Assembly (NCBI RefSeq): GCF_963576615.1
Contig: NC_088710.1
Span: 4,320,001 to 4,384,000 of the forward strand
Source of the DNA: Watersipora subatra
Lineage: Eukaryota > Bryozoa > Gymnolaemata > Cheilostomatida > Watersiporidae
Direction: 5' to 3'
DNA length: 64,000 nt
Shown here: positions 33,210 to 44,601 of the stretch, in pieces
Layout of the letters: each line of letters begins with the position of its first letter
Position numbering within the stretch: the first letter of the stretch is position 1
Translations under genes and position numbers: made by a program
The notes under the pieces: generated by a model
What the model saw: only the letters and a program-made list of their open reading frames with translations
What the model was told of the DNA's origin: nothing
The model's database searches: none

Positions 33210-35202
33210 ATGAATGTTTCACGAAAAGTCAACGAGTCAATGATAGATATGCTTAAAAACTTTAGTAAAACCTCAAGTCCTAGATACCTCTTAGACAAGT
33301 ACGAGTATTACTCTGTGAACCCGAATGGTGGTGAAGAAGACATGAAAAAGGCAAGTCTTCTTGGTAAAGGAGGATTTGGTGATGTCTATAGTGTCCGCGA
33401 AATCAAAGCCCGAGATCCATATGCAGTGAAAATTGTGAAAATGAATTATGAGGAAAACTACAGCAGCGGCCATGCAACAACAATATCTGAAATGGATCAA
33501 AACAGAATTTTCATGTTCGTAAAATACTGTCAAGAGGCGTGCTTGTTATCAGGCTTTTGCCATTCCAACATTGTGAAAGTTCGTGAGACGTGGATACAGA
33601 TGGGTGAAGAGGGATCTGGAAACGAGGGAGAAGCTGAGAGGTTTGAAAGTGAAGCTTTAGCTAACATCCAAATAATCTTGAACTTTCTACTTGAGTCTGG
33701 AGAGTCAGGTAGAGCAGCATCAACACTATCTGGAAATGTAGCTGAAGCTCTGGAGAGAACACAAGGTTTGTAAATTATTTCTAACATTGAACTCCTTTTC
33801 ATAGTAGGAAAATTTTTAATAGTAAAAGGAAAATGAAACTGTCATGTTCTTAAAGTGATGAAGAAGCGTCAGCTATGTGCAAAGGTTTATTAGAATATAC
33901 TGTACAACCTCTAATTGAATGCCACCTCTATTTGAATGCCACCTCCAATTGACCGCCACTAAAGAAAAAGGGTTAAAAAATAGAGCGCCATGACGTTCAA
34001 TTAAAGGTTTTACGGTATTCTAAATAGTAGTCATGATTGTTGCCAACTTTCAATATAATTTCTGTAACTGATGAGTTAGAAAAAGGGCAATTCTATTTGT
34101 TTAATAAGTGCTCTAAAATACAATTTTATTATCTCAATCGAATTTGACAATTTGTCGAGGTGATCAATGATATCTGCTTTAATATAGAATATTATTATCC
34201 CAATCAACTTTGATAATGGAAAAAAAATTTGCGTTTTTGCTTTATAACAGGGGCACCAGTTGTATGATGTATCTTGTGACCCATAAAATGCATATACTGT
34301 TTTACAGGACTAACTCTCTACATGGTGATGGATCTTTATGACACTGACTTGGCTCAATATGCATGCAGTTTAAAAAATGAAACAAAGGTTGAAATCATAA
34401 AAGATTTAATCAAAGCTATCGATTACCTTCATTCTAAACACTATTGCCATCTAGATTTGAAACCCTCCAACATTCTTTTGCAAACTTCAAACAATGAAGT
34501 GAAGGTAGCGGTCGCAGACTTTGGATTATGTACCCGGTTCCGCCCAGAAGCCATACCTCGAGAGCCAGGAGCAGGAACATGGCCATACAATACAGCTCAG
34601 ACACAAATGTTTCTGATAAGATTGACATCTGGGCCTTTGGACTGATAGTATACTATATTATAGAGTCTGGGCCAACAGATCATCAATTGGGTAATCTACT
34701 GAAGATAAAGAATGAGTCTGGAGAGGTTAGTGTGACTGATCATTTAGATCCAGAGTTTCAACAAATCATTTCTGAATGTTTAAGAGACCCGGATTTTTCA
34801 AGAATTTCTGCCAAAGAGCTTAGCCGTGTTTGCATTGAGAAATACATTCCTACAACAGTGTTGGCCTTCTCTGACCCACCCCAACCAATGAGTGATGAGG
34901 ACGATAGTATATTCTTCTCTGCCCCAGAGGGGAGTTTTACTGACCATGAACTAAGCTTAAACCTTGATAGTTTGTCTCTCAATAGTTATGGAAATAGTAG
35001 GCCACACACGCCGTCTGTGTCTGTAGCTGAGATTTTCAGTGCTGACAAGCATGATGATAACGTAGAAAGGCATGTGTTCAGGTTAGAAGGTCTCTTTGAT
35101 TTGGGGTCATCTGACAGCGATGGACTATCTATCTCGTTGTCAGAAACAGGGAGCAAGAGTGATAACAGCTACTTCTCTGCTACTTTTCAACCATTATCTT
35201 AG
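33210..35202 (+). CDS. Ser/Thr protein kinase 1 (eIF2-alpha-kinase-like layout), with frameshift
   Basis: Exons 33210-33765 and 34308-35202, joined in phase 1 (gt at 33766, ag at 34306-34307). Residues 1-185 give an N-lobe with LGKGGFGDV (51-59), YAVK with Lys74, a helix-C Glu (probably 109) and HSNIVKVRETWIQ (118-130), then an acidic insert of about 55 residues before the hinge LTLYMVMDLYD. Exon 2 has HLDLKPSN (233-240, Asp235 and Lys237 kept, HRD read as HLD) and DFG (256-258). An insert between beta-4 and beta-5 preceded by NIVK...W-I is typical of PEK/PKR/GCN2-type kinases, so an eIF2-alpha-kinase relative is the best guess; substrate unknown. At 34597-34599 the frame slips by one missing base, just before DTNVSDKIDIWAFGLIV; the paralogue reads through with AP at this point. 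The C-terminal 100 residues are acidic and Ser-rich. Without the slip the protein would be about 483 aa. AATAAA at 35596. Confidence 0.8.
33898..34017. mobile_element. small mariner-type MITE, copy 2
   Basis: A 120-bp element inside the kinase 1 intron, bounded by TACTGTACAACCTCTAATTG on the left and AATTAAAGGTTTTACGGTA on the right, with TA at each outer end. It contains GAATGCCACCTC twice. Same family as 1082-1185 and 41996-42113. Confidence 0.85.
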
Positions 35203-35595
35203 GAAGATGATGTAGAATGCTACTCTCTATAAACTACTGTATAATTACACAAGCTCTCTAGATATTGACTGTCAGGTCTGCTCAAAACTAGTAATGTAGT
35301 TTACTAATGGTTGTATAGTTACACTAGCCTGAGATATATTCACACAGCCTTAATGAACTACTCTTGGATCTTTTACTTTTAATTTACTTATATGTACTTG
35401 CATGTAGTACAAACCAGTTGTAGTATAAACTATGCGTTAAATATTATGCAGGATGTTTTATATATTCTATCATAGATGTCTTTACTTCTTTAGATTCATA
35501 CAGTTCTCAGTGTATTCATGGTCTTTTGGAAAAACAGTTTTTATTTTATACGTCTAGCCTGATAAAATTTATATTAAACACACGGAAGCCCTGTC

Positions 35596-35601
35596 AATAA
35601 A
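35596..35601 (+). terminator. candidate polyadenylation signal of kinase 1
   Basis: AATAAA about 395 bp after the kinase 1 stop codon, followed by a second one near 35620. Both are AT-context signals and unverified. Confidence 0.4.
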
Positions 35602-35699
35602 TTGGAAATTTGCATTATTGATAATAAACTCCTGTTAACTTACCGCATTCATGTGTGCAAAGAATAGGGCTCACTAAAAGCATAGATCAAGGACTCACT

Positions 35700-35885
35700 A
35701 CGAGCACAGGTCATGGAGTCTAAAAATAGAGTCTATTAACAATGGAGTCTACTAACAATGGAGTCTACTAAAAATGGAGTCTACTAACAATATAGTCTAC
35801 TAACAATGGAGTCTACTAACAATAGAATCTACTAACAATGGAGTCTACTAACAATAGAATCTACTAACAATGGAGCCAATCAACA
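35700..35885. repeat. 16-bp tandem array (GGAGTCTACTAACAAT)
   Basis: About ten copies of GGAGTCTACTAACAAT or AGAATCTACTAACAAT, degenerate at both edges. Confidence 0.92.
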
Positions 35886-36651
35886 ACATAGCTCACTAGA
35901 AGTAGGGTCCAATAACAACAGAGTTTAAATTTAAAACAATTTTGCTTCATAAAACCACCAGACCACCTTACAGAGCTTGATGAATATAAAGCTTTTCATT
36001 GTGTTGGCAAATAAGTGAACTTTGACATTATAGACTTAAAAACACACTTGCATGAAAAATTAAATGCAAGGAACCAAGCTAGCCTTGTGAAGTTGTTGTG
36101 ATGTAGAGAGAACATTGGAAAGCATTTGGCGTCCTCATGATAATCACAGTTAAATGACAGGCATTAGCAGGTACTCACATTGGCCACTGTAAGATGTACA
36201 TAAACAATTCACCAATGAGTAAAACTACATTAATATATGAGTATAATTCTCGTACTTTTTATTAATTAGAATGCACCATTGATAAGGAGAAATTTTGTGT
36301 CTCGTGAAAGCTGTACAAACAGAAATCAGCTCCTTGAAAATTTACAGCATAGGCAGAATTTATGAAAGAAATTTGTTCTTACCAGGCAAATACAAGCAGT
36401 ATGTAAAATATTATCAACTCAACATAATGGGCTAATCAATGATCAGAAAAGGACAATTCCAAAACAAAAATTGAATATATTTTGCACTGGTATCTATCGG
36501 CAGGTTGGATAGGAAGTAGAGCATTATCCATGCTCATACATGTATGAAATGATACTGAATGCATGGTCTCGACACCCAACCTACCTCCTGGCAGCAACAT
36601 TGACAACAATACAGATGTAGTACTTTATAGGCATCAACTGTTTTTGACTTG

Positions 36652-37712
36652 ACATGTTTCAGATGAAATACGAAGAATACAGCATTTTTGTTGAGTAATA
36701 TATATCTATATATATATAGCTGAATTTCAATCGGCTGCTCTCACAACGAACCTACGCCCTGATGATGAGGAAATTGACTGGCATACGAAACCTCTTCATG
36801 GTGCTTACCACCAACAAATATCTAAGGTTGGCGATCTTCACCAGACATATATGTGGCTGAACAAAGGAAACCTAACGGCCAATACAGAGTCGCTAATCAT
36901 GGCAGCCCAGGAGCAAGTGCTCCCAACAAGGCAACTCCAAACGAAAATCTATCACACTAGAGACGATCCTAGATGCAGACTGTGCAAAGATGCACCTGAG
37001 ACCATCCAACACATCATCAGTGGATGCAGACAGCTAGCAGGTAACGCATACACTGAGCGGCATAATCATGTCGCAGGTGTTGTGTATAGAAGTCTATGTG
37101 ATGAGTATGGCCTTAGTAAACCACAACACTGGTGGGAAGCTCCTGGTAAGGTCAATGAAAATGACCGCGCTAAGATCCTCTGGGACTTCTACATCCAAAC
37201 TGACAAGCATGTCCTAGCAAACCAACCAGATATAGTGGTGGTAGACAAGGAGAACAAGAGGGCTACTATAATAGATATAGCAGTACCCAATGACTACAAT
37301 ATAGCCAGCAAAGAAAAAGAAAAGGTAGAAAAATATCTCCCTCTTGGAGAAGAGATTGAAAAATGCTGGAATGTAAGAACAACCGTAATCCCAGTAGTCA
37401 TTGGGGCACTGGGCGCAATAACACCGGCGCATAAAATGTGGCTTGCCCAAATACCAACAACAATCAACTCAGGTGAGTTGCAGAAAAGTGCGCTATTGGG
37501 AACAGCTAAGATCTTGAGACGAGTGCTCAAACTCCCAGGTCTCTGGTAGGAGACCCGAATTAGAGCAGAATTTACCACCCATACGGGGTATCCGGGGTGA
37601 GGAAACAAAATTATATATATATATATATATGTATATACATATATATACATATATATATACAATATATATGTATATAATTTACATACATATATTACAATAT
37701 TATGTGTATATG

Positions 37713-37751
<39 letters not shown>

Positions 37752-37798
37752 TACTCAACAAAAATGCTGTATTCTTCGTATTTCATCTGAAACATATG
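36652..37798. mobile_element. foldback element interrupted by a LINE fragment
   Basis: ATGTTTCAGATGAAATACGA on the left (from about 36654) is repeated inverted on the right (TCGTATTTCATCTGAAACAT, ending about 37796). The match is essentially perfect for about 50 bp, through GCATTTTTGTTGAGTAATAT. The centre is TA-rich, and the R4/Dong-like LINE end sits in that TA tract. A second inverted pair overlaps the right end (about 37677-37727 and 37798-37851, TTTACATACATATATTACAA with its inverse). Confidence 0.75.
36719..37549 (+). pseudogene. R2/R4-type LINE C-terminus with restriction-like endonuclease
   Basis: About 276 open codons; the reading begins upstream of the Met at 36851 (EIDWHTKPLHGAYHQQ). 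It shows the post-RT Cys/His motif CRLCKDAPETIQHIISGC, then WDFYIQTD, then the PD-(D/E)xK-like endonuclease core QPDIVVVDKENK....IIDIAVP with EKEKVEKY, and the closing LGTAKILRRVLKLPGLW. This is the C-terminal part of a non-LTR element that uses a restriction-like endonuclease (R2, R4/Dong or NeSL groups), as opposed to the APE-type LINE half at 23-24 kb. RT and N-terminus are absent, so it is a 5'-truncated copy. Its insertion in a TA run matches the R4/Dong preference for simple repeats. No internal stop is present. Confidence 0.85.
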
Positions 37799-37860
37799 TA
37801 TATATATATATACATATACACATAATATTGTAATATATGTATGTAAAATAAATATATATA
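37612..37860. repeat. (TA)n-rich microsatellite with inverted repeats
   Basis: TA and TATAC runs with embedded inverted arms centred near 37764. These give short spurious Tyr/Ile-rich ORFs. Confidence 0.9.
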
Positions 37861-37992
37861 GCCTATAACAACCTAACTTAATGTAAATGACAAATGATAA
37901 AAGTTCCAGCATGTTAACTGCGAACTCTGCGGGTTTGGGTTTGTCATTTGGCTGAAGTGCCTGTAACAATTGTATTTTGTAAGCATACAGAC

Positions 37993-38312
37993 TTAAGTTT
38001 CAGGTAGGACATTGTTTACTGTCGAACGTGGCATTTTCAACTGTCTGGCAGCAGTTCGGATGAATTTCCTAGGAGAACGATGAAAGGCTTGCCTTACACG
38101 ATTGATATTGTGCTCCGAAGTTCTTGGTCGCCCATTCCTCTGTTTATCCAACACCATCTCGTCTCCATAAAATTTTTGTGCCATCTACGAGTTAAAGAAC
38201 ACGATGGTGGATCTCTCCCATACTTAGTTTGGTAGTTTCGCCGAGACTGCACATCTGACTATGTATCAATGAACCAGGATACACATTGCCCCTTCTGTTG
38301 AGGAGTATCCAT
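37993..38312 (-). pseudogene. mariner-like transposase N-terminal remnant
   Basis: Reading down from an ATG at 38312: MDTPQQKGQCVSWFIDT, an in-frame TAG, then SDVQSRRNYQTKYGRDPPS and RRWHKNFMET. After a frameshift near 38160 come NGRPRTSEHNINRVRQAF, RSPRKFIRTAARQLKMPRST and VNNVL. These are the paired helix-turn-helix regions, with the GRP linker motif, of a mariner/IS630-type transposase widespread in invertebrates. The catalytic DDE/D half is absent. A stop plus a frameshift make it inactive. Confidence 0.85.
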
Positions 38313-38853
38313 CCTAACCTATTCAGTTTGCTTTCTGTTACTAGAGTGACTGTAACTGTCTTAAACTGAGACTGCAAGGGAAAGGGAACTTTTCCCTTTC
38401 CCCTCAGTAAAAAACATTACGAATCACTGATAAAAATAAAACAAATCTGGTTAACATATCTCAAACAACTGGCTTAGTAATACATTATTTAAGTTGTATC
38501 AGGACTTTACGGACACCCTGCATTTAGTTTCACAGAGAACCTTAGAAACAAAATACATAACACAAGCTATGCAAAATAAAAAGTACACAGTACAGATTGC
38601 TGGAACATAGTCTATATAAAGTAAGGCTATATATAACACGTACTATACAGATTGTCAGTTATAAAGAGTACTACTTAGGAAAAGCGCAGGCTATAGCAAA
38701 AGTTAAAGACTCCAGGCTATAAAAACACAAATCGTAAAGAACCTAGACTGAGTAGAAGGTTGAGGGTAGAAAGAGCGTATTTTACAGATTTTATCGTACA
38801 CATACTGCGAGATGTACAAAATATTTGTAGAGAGTATAGTCTACACAAAGTAC

Positions 38854-41812
38854 AGACTATACATACAGACTTACATCCAGACTATACATACAGACTATAC
38901 ATACAGACTATACATACAAACTATACATACAGACTGTACATACAGACTATACATACAGACTATACATACAGACTATACATACAGACTACACATACAGACT
39001 ACACATACAGACTACACATACAAACTATATATACAGACTATACATACAGACTATACATACAGACTATACATACAGACTATACATACAGACTATACATACA
39101 GACTATACATACAGACTACACATACAGACTACACATACAGACTACACATACAGACTATACATACAAACTATATATACAGACTATACATACAGACAATACA
39201 TACAGACTATACATACAGACTATACATACAGACTATACATACAGACTACACATACAGACTATACATACAGACTACACATACAGACTACACATACAGACTA
39301 CACATACAGATTATACATACAGACTATACATACAGACTATACATACAAACTATATATACCGACTATACATACAGACTATACATACAGACTATACATACAG
39401 ACTATACATACAGACTACACATACAGACTATACATACAGACTATGCATACAGACTATACATACAGACTATACATACAGACTATACATACAGACTATACAT
39501 ACAGACTATACATACAGACTATACATACAGACTATACATACAGACTATACATACAGACTACACATACAGACTATACATACAGACTACACATACAGATTAT
39601 ACATACAGACTATACATACAGACTATACATACAGACTATACATACAGACTATACATACAGACTATACATACAAACTATATATACAGACTACACATACAGA
39701 CTACACATACAGACTATACATACAGACTATACATACAGACTATACATACAGACTATACATACAGACTATACATACAGACTATACATACAGACTATACATA
39801 CAGACTATACATACAGACTATATATACAGACTATACATACAGACTACACATACAGACTATACATACAGACTATACATACAAACTATACATACAGACTACA
39901 CATACAGACTACACATACAGACTATACATACAGACTATACATACAGACTATACATACAGACTATACATACAGACTATACATACAAACTATATATACAGAC
40001 TATACATACAGACTATACATACAGACTATACATACAGACTATACATACAAACTATATATACAGACTATACATACAGACTATACATACAGACTACACATAC
40101 AGACTACACATACAGACTATACACACAGACTATACATACAGACTATACGTACAGACTATACTTACAGACTATACATACAGACTATACATACAGACTATAC
40201 ATACAGACTATACATACAGACTATACATACAAACTATATATACAGACTATACATACAGATTATACATACAGACTATACATACAGACTATACATACAGACT
40301 ATACATACAGACTATACATACAGACTATACATGCAGACTATACTTAAAGACTACACATACAGACTATACATACAGACTATGCATACAGACTATACATACA
40401 GACTATACATACAGACTATACATACAGACTATACATACAGACTACACATACAGACTATACATACAGACTATACATACAGACTATACATACGGACTATACA
40501 TACGGACTATACATACAGACTACACATACAGACTATACATACAGACTATACATACGGACTATACATACAGACTATACATACAGACTACACATACAGACTA
40601 TACATACAGACTATACATACAGACTATACATACAGACTATACATACAGACTATACATACAGACTATGCATACAGACTATACATACAGACTATACATACAA
40701 ACTATATATACAGACTATACATACAGACTATACATACAAACTATACATACAGACTACACATACAGACTACACATACAGACTATACACACAGACTATACAT
40801 ACAGACTACACATACAGACTACACATACAGACTATACATACAGACTATACATACAGACTATACATACAGACTATACATACAGACTATACATACAGACTAT
40901 ACATACAAACTATATATACAGACTATACATACAGACTATACATACAAACTATATATACAGACTATACATACAGACTATGCATACAGACTATACATACAGA
41001 CTATACATACAGACTATACATACAGATTATACATACAGACTATACATACAGACTATACATACAGACTATACATACAGACTATACATACAGACTATACATA
41101 CAGACTATACATACAGACTACACATACAGACTATACATACAGACTATATATACCGACTATACATACAGACTATACATACAGACTATACATACAGACTATG
41201 CATACAGACTATACATACAGACTATACATACAGACTATACATACAGATTATACATACAGACTATACATACAGACTATACATACAGACTATACATACAGAC
41301 TATACATACAGATTATACATACAGACTATACATACAGACTATACATACAGACTATACATACAGACTATACATACAGACTATACATACAGACTATACATAC
41401 AGACTACACATACAGACTATACATACAGACTACACATACAGACTATACATACAGACTATACATACAGACTATACATACAGACTATACATCCAGACTATAC
41501 ATACAGACTATACATACAGACTATACATACAAACTATATATACAGACTATATATACAGACTATACATACAGACTATACATACAGACTATACATACAGACT
41601 ATACATACAGACTATACATACAAACTATATATACAGACTATACATACAGACTATACATACAAACTATATATACAGACTATACATACAGACTATACATACA
41701 GACTATACATACAGACTATACATAAAGACTATACATACAAACTATACATACAAACTATACATACAAACTATACATACAGACTATACATACAAACTATACA
41801 TACAAACTATAT
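38854..41812. repeat. 13-bp satellite (GACTATACATACA), about 227 units
   Basis: An almost uninterrupted array of 13-bp units, with common variants GACTACACATACA, AACTATACATACA and AACTATATATACA. All three plus-strand frames lack stops because the unit contains no TAA, TAG or TGA in any register and 13 is not a multiple of three. This gives ORFs of up to 1027 codons that repeat a 13-residue pattern (LYIQTIHTDYTYR). The minus strand has TAG in every unit. These ORFs are not genes. Variant units recur in groups, so segmental duplications within the array are likely. Confidence 0.98.
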
Positions 41813-41829
41813 ATATACCTGTAAGCTCC

Positions 41830-43130
41830 ACACAAACGTCTAATTGCACAAGCTCTCTTTTTTCCGTGTGGTCCGGTCAACACTGGTAATGTAGTAAAAT
41901 GATATAGTTGCACTAGCCTGAGAGATATTAATGCAACCATAATCACTATACATGCTACTATACACTATACATGCTGAACCACTGATCATGCCACTTATCG
42001 CAAAATCTTTATTTGAAAGCCATGGTGCGCTATTTTTCACCCTATCTTCTATAGTTGCTTTCTTAGAGGTGGCATTAAAATAAAGGTGGCATTTAAATAG
42101 AGATTTTACAGTAACTGTAAACAGGCGGTACAAATCACTGGATATGCAGAGAATTAATACTGATGATCCGGCCCTCCCTTCATTATATGCTTTTTTAAAT
42201 CTCTCTTACATATCAGTTTCAGATATGCTTTAAAATGTTTACAGATGGCTGCAATATGCTCTGAGTAATCGTTGAGACACATTGGTAAAACATAATATGG
42301 GAGTTATCTTCTCGATGCCAATTTCAGCATTAAGCTGTAGACTAGAATCTAGATCATTAGCCTATGGGGTCGAGAAAGGCCTCCGGATAGATCGATTGAA
42401 AATTTTTTTAATATTCACTGAAAATGTCTGTCATACGACAAGCAGTCAACTACAAAATTAAGCATAGATGAAAAAGCTCAGGCCACACTTTTTATTCTGT
42501 GTGGTATAGGCATATATGTAGGCATAGCATGCCCTCTTTTAACAAGGAAGGCTTTTATGGCGGGACACACGCATACCGTGGTGCCCCAAAACTATTATAA
42601 CAGCAATGATGATATGGTAGAATCTGAAAGCTAGACCCTTACCCAAAGCGCACAAGAACCTGAAAGCACACATTTTTGGTCTGCCAAAGCTGCAAAACGA
42701 TTCGCAACCAAAAGGCTATACTTTTGGTTGCGAGTTGTGTCAAGGATTTTACGAGAAGACAACTCTCCGCTGAGGATTGTCTTTTCATAAAATATTTGAC
42801 TCAAGATTGTTGTCTTTTTCTACGAAGAGCTCACTCAAAACTTTCCTTAACTTTTACCCCCAAAATACATGTTATAGTTTGTAATGATTTGTAAGAAGCT
42901 TTATGATCCTAACAATAATAATTCTGTGTCATTTGATTTTAAGTAGTTAATATAAGTTAGCCTGAGAACTATCTGCATCTCAGGATCTACCACGGTACGT
43001 TGCTAGGAGTTTGCGACATGACAAGAAATCCAGCATATTGAAAAAATTCTTTCATTACTTTAGAAGTATATTTTGAGAATAAGAATCCTGTCTTTTATGT
43101 TTTCGTTTTTTGCTAACTTGTGATGCTGAA
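41830..43130. other. intergenic, no gene recognised
   Basis: Apart from the MITE at 41996-42113, I see no coding or repeated structure. The 72-codon ORF at 42676-42894 is not recognised. Confidence 0.45.
41996..42113. mobile_element. small mariner-type MITE, copy 3 (inverted)
   Basis: The right end AAATAGAGATTTTACAGTA and AGGTGGCATTTAAAT mirror the left end of copy 2, so it is inserted in the opposite orientation. The left end (TCGCAAAATCTTTATTTGAA) is diverged. Confidence 0.75.
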
Positions 43131-43137
43131 TTATTCC

Positions 43138-43912
43138 TTTCCCATCCTATAAGGGTGCTATATACTCCTTTCCCATCCTATAAGGGTGCTATATACTCCT
43201 TTCCCATCCTATAAGGGTACTATATACTCCTTTCCCATCCTATAAGGGTGCTATATACTCCTTTCCCATCCTATAAAGGTGCTATATACTCCTTTCCCAT
43301 CATATAATGGTGCTATATACTCCTTTCCCATCATATAAGGGTACTATATACTCCTTTACCATCCTATAAGGGTACTGTATACTCCTTTTCCATCATATAA
43401 AGGTACTATATACTCCTTTCCTATCCTATAAGGGTGCTATATACTCCTTTCCCATCCTATACGGGTGCTATATACTCCTTTCCCATCCTATAAGGGTGCT
43501 ATATACTCCTTTCCCATCCTATAAGGGTGCTATATACTCCTTTCCCATCATATAAGGGTGCTATATACTCCTTTCCCATCCTATAAGGGTACTATATACT
43601 CCTTTCCCATCCTATAAGGGTGTTATATACTCCTTTCCCATCCTATAAGGGTACTATATACTCCTTGCCCATCCTATAAGGGTGATATATACTCCTTTCC
43701 CATCCTATAAGGGTGCTATATACTCCTTTCCCATCCTATAAGGGTACTATATACTCCTTTCCCATCTTATAAGGGTACTATATACTTCTTTCCCATCCTT
43801 TAAGGGTGATATATACTCCTTTCCCATCCTATAAGGGTACTATATACTCCTTTCCCATCATATAAGGGTGCTATATACTCCTTTCCCATCCTATAAGAGT
43901 GCTATAATTAGT
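43138..43912. repeat. 31-bp satellite (about 25 units)
   Basis: Regular units of CTCCTTTCCCATCCTATAAG followed by GGTGCTATATA, differing mainly at GGTGC/GGTAC and CCTATA/CATATA. There are no unique spacers between units, so it is not a CRISPR-like array. Confidence 0.97.
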
Positions 43913-44601
43913 AGAAATTGAAATCTTTTTGTGGTTTGAAAGCATAGGGGAATCCCCGCAATAAGCAAGCACTTGACAAACAATATCACTAGCCTTCAAA
44001 AGATCCTGTGTCACATAACAATAAATCATACAAATAATCGTTACAGTTGTGTTGCTAAAAGGTATGTAGGGTTACATCGATAAGAAGTGTGTGAGGCAGC
44101 CATATTGTCAATCAGAAAGTTGCTAATAGGAGCGGTAAGTGTTGCTGGTAGCCTGTAAATCAACAAGTTACTGCATAGTTCGTGGGTTGTCTTCTCTATC
44201 CGAGTAGACAAGTATAAACCAATCATATTTCTTATTGTTACAGAATTCCTCATGATTTATTCTATTTAAAAGTACTAATCTTGTGAGGTCTGTTCTGAGT
44301 TAGTTTGTAGTAGCTAGTATATACGATTGCTTTATGTTGCACCTTATGATAGCTATGTACAAATTATCATAGACCCTGCTCTTTCACTAAATCCCTTCAC
44401 TAATATTCAGAAAGTAGTAATAGAGAATAGGCTAATAGACATTTCTAGCTAGTGTGACCAAGCTAGTGTGATTTCAACAAGTCAAGTCCTTACATCTCCA
44501 TGTTATACTAGTAGCTGTCCCTATTACAGAAACTATCCTCTCATCAGAAGATGGATGCTCATAAAATGCAGAAAGACTGATGAATCATTGCCAATGCTAC
44601 A

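Noticed and set aside
38760-41843. ORFs of 1027, 760 and 511 codons on the plus strand
   Set aside because: They are the three frames of the 13-bp satellite, which contains no stop triplet on this strand; no non-repetitive domain is attached.
43138-43912. CRISPR-like regular array
   Set aside because: Units are contiguous without unique spacers, the sequence is eukaryotic and no cas-like gene is present; it is a simple satellite. The same holds for 13688-15160 and 58690-58935.
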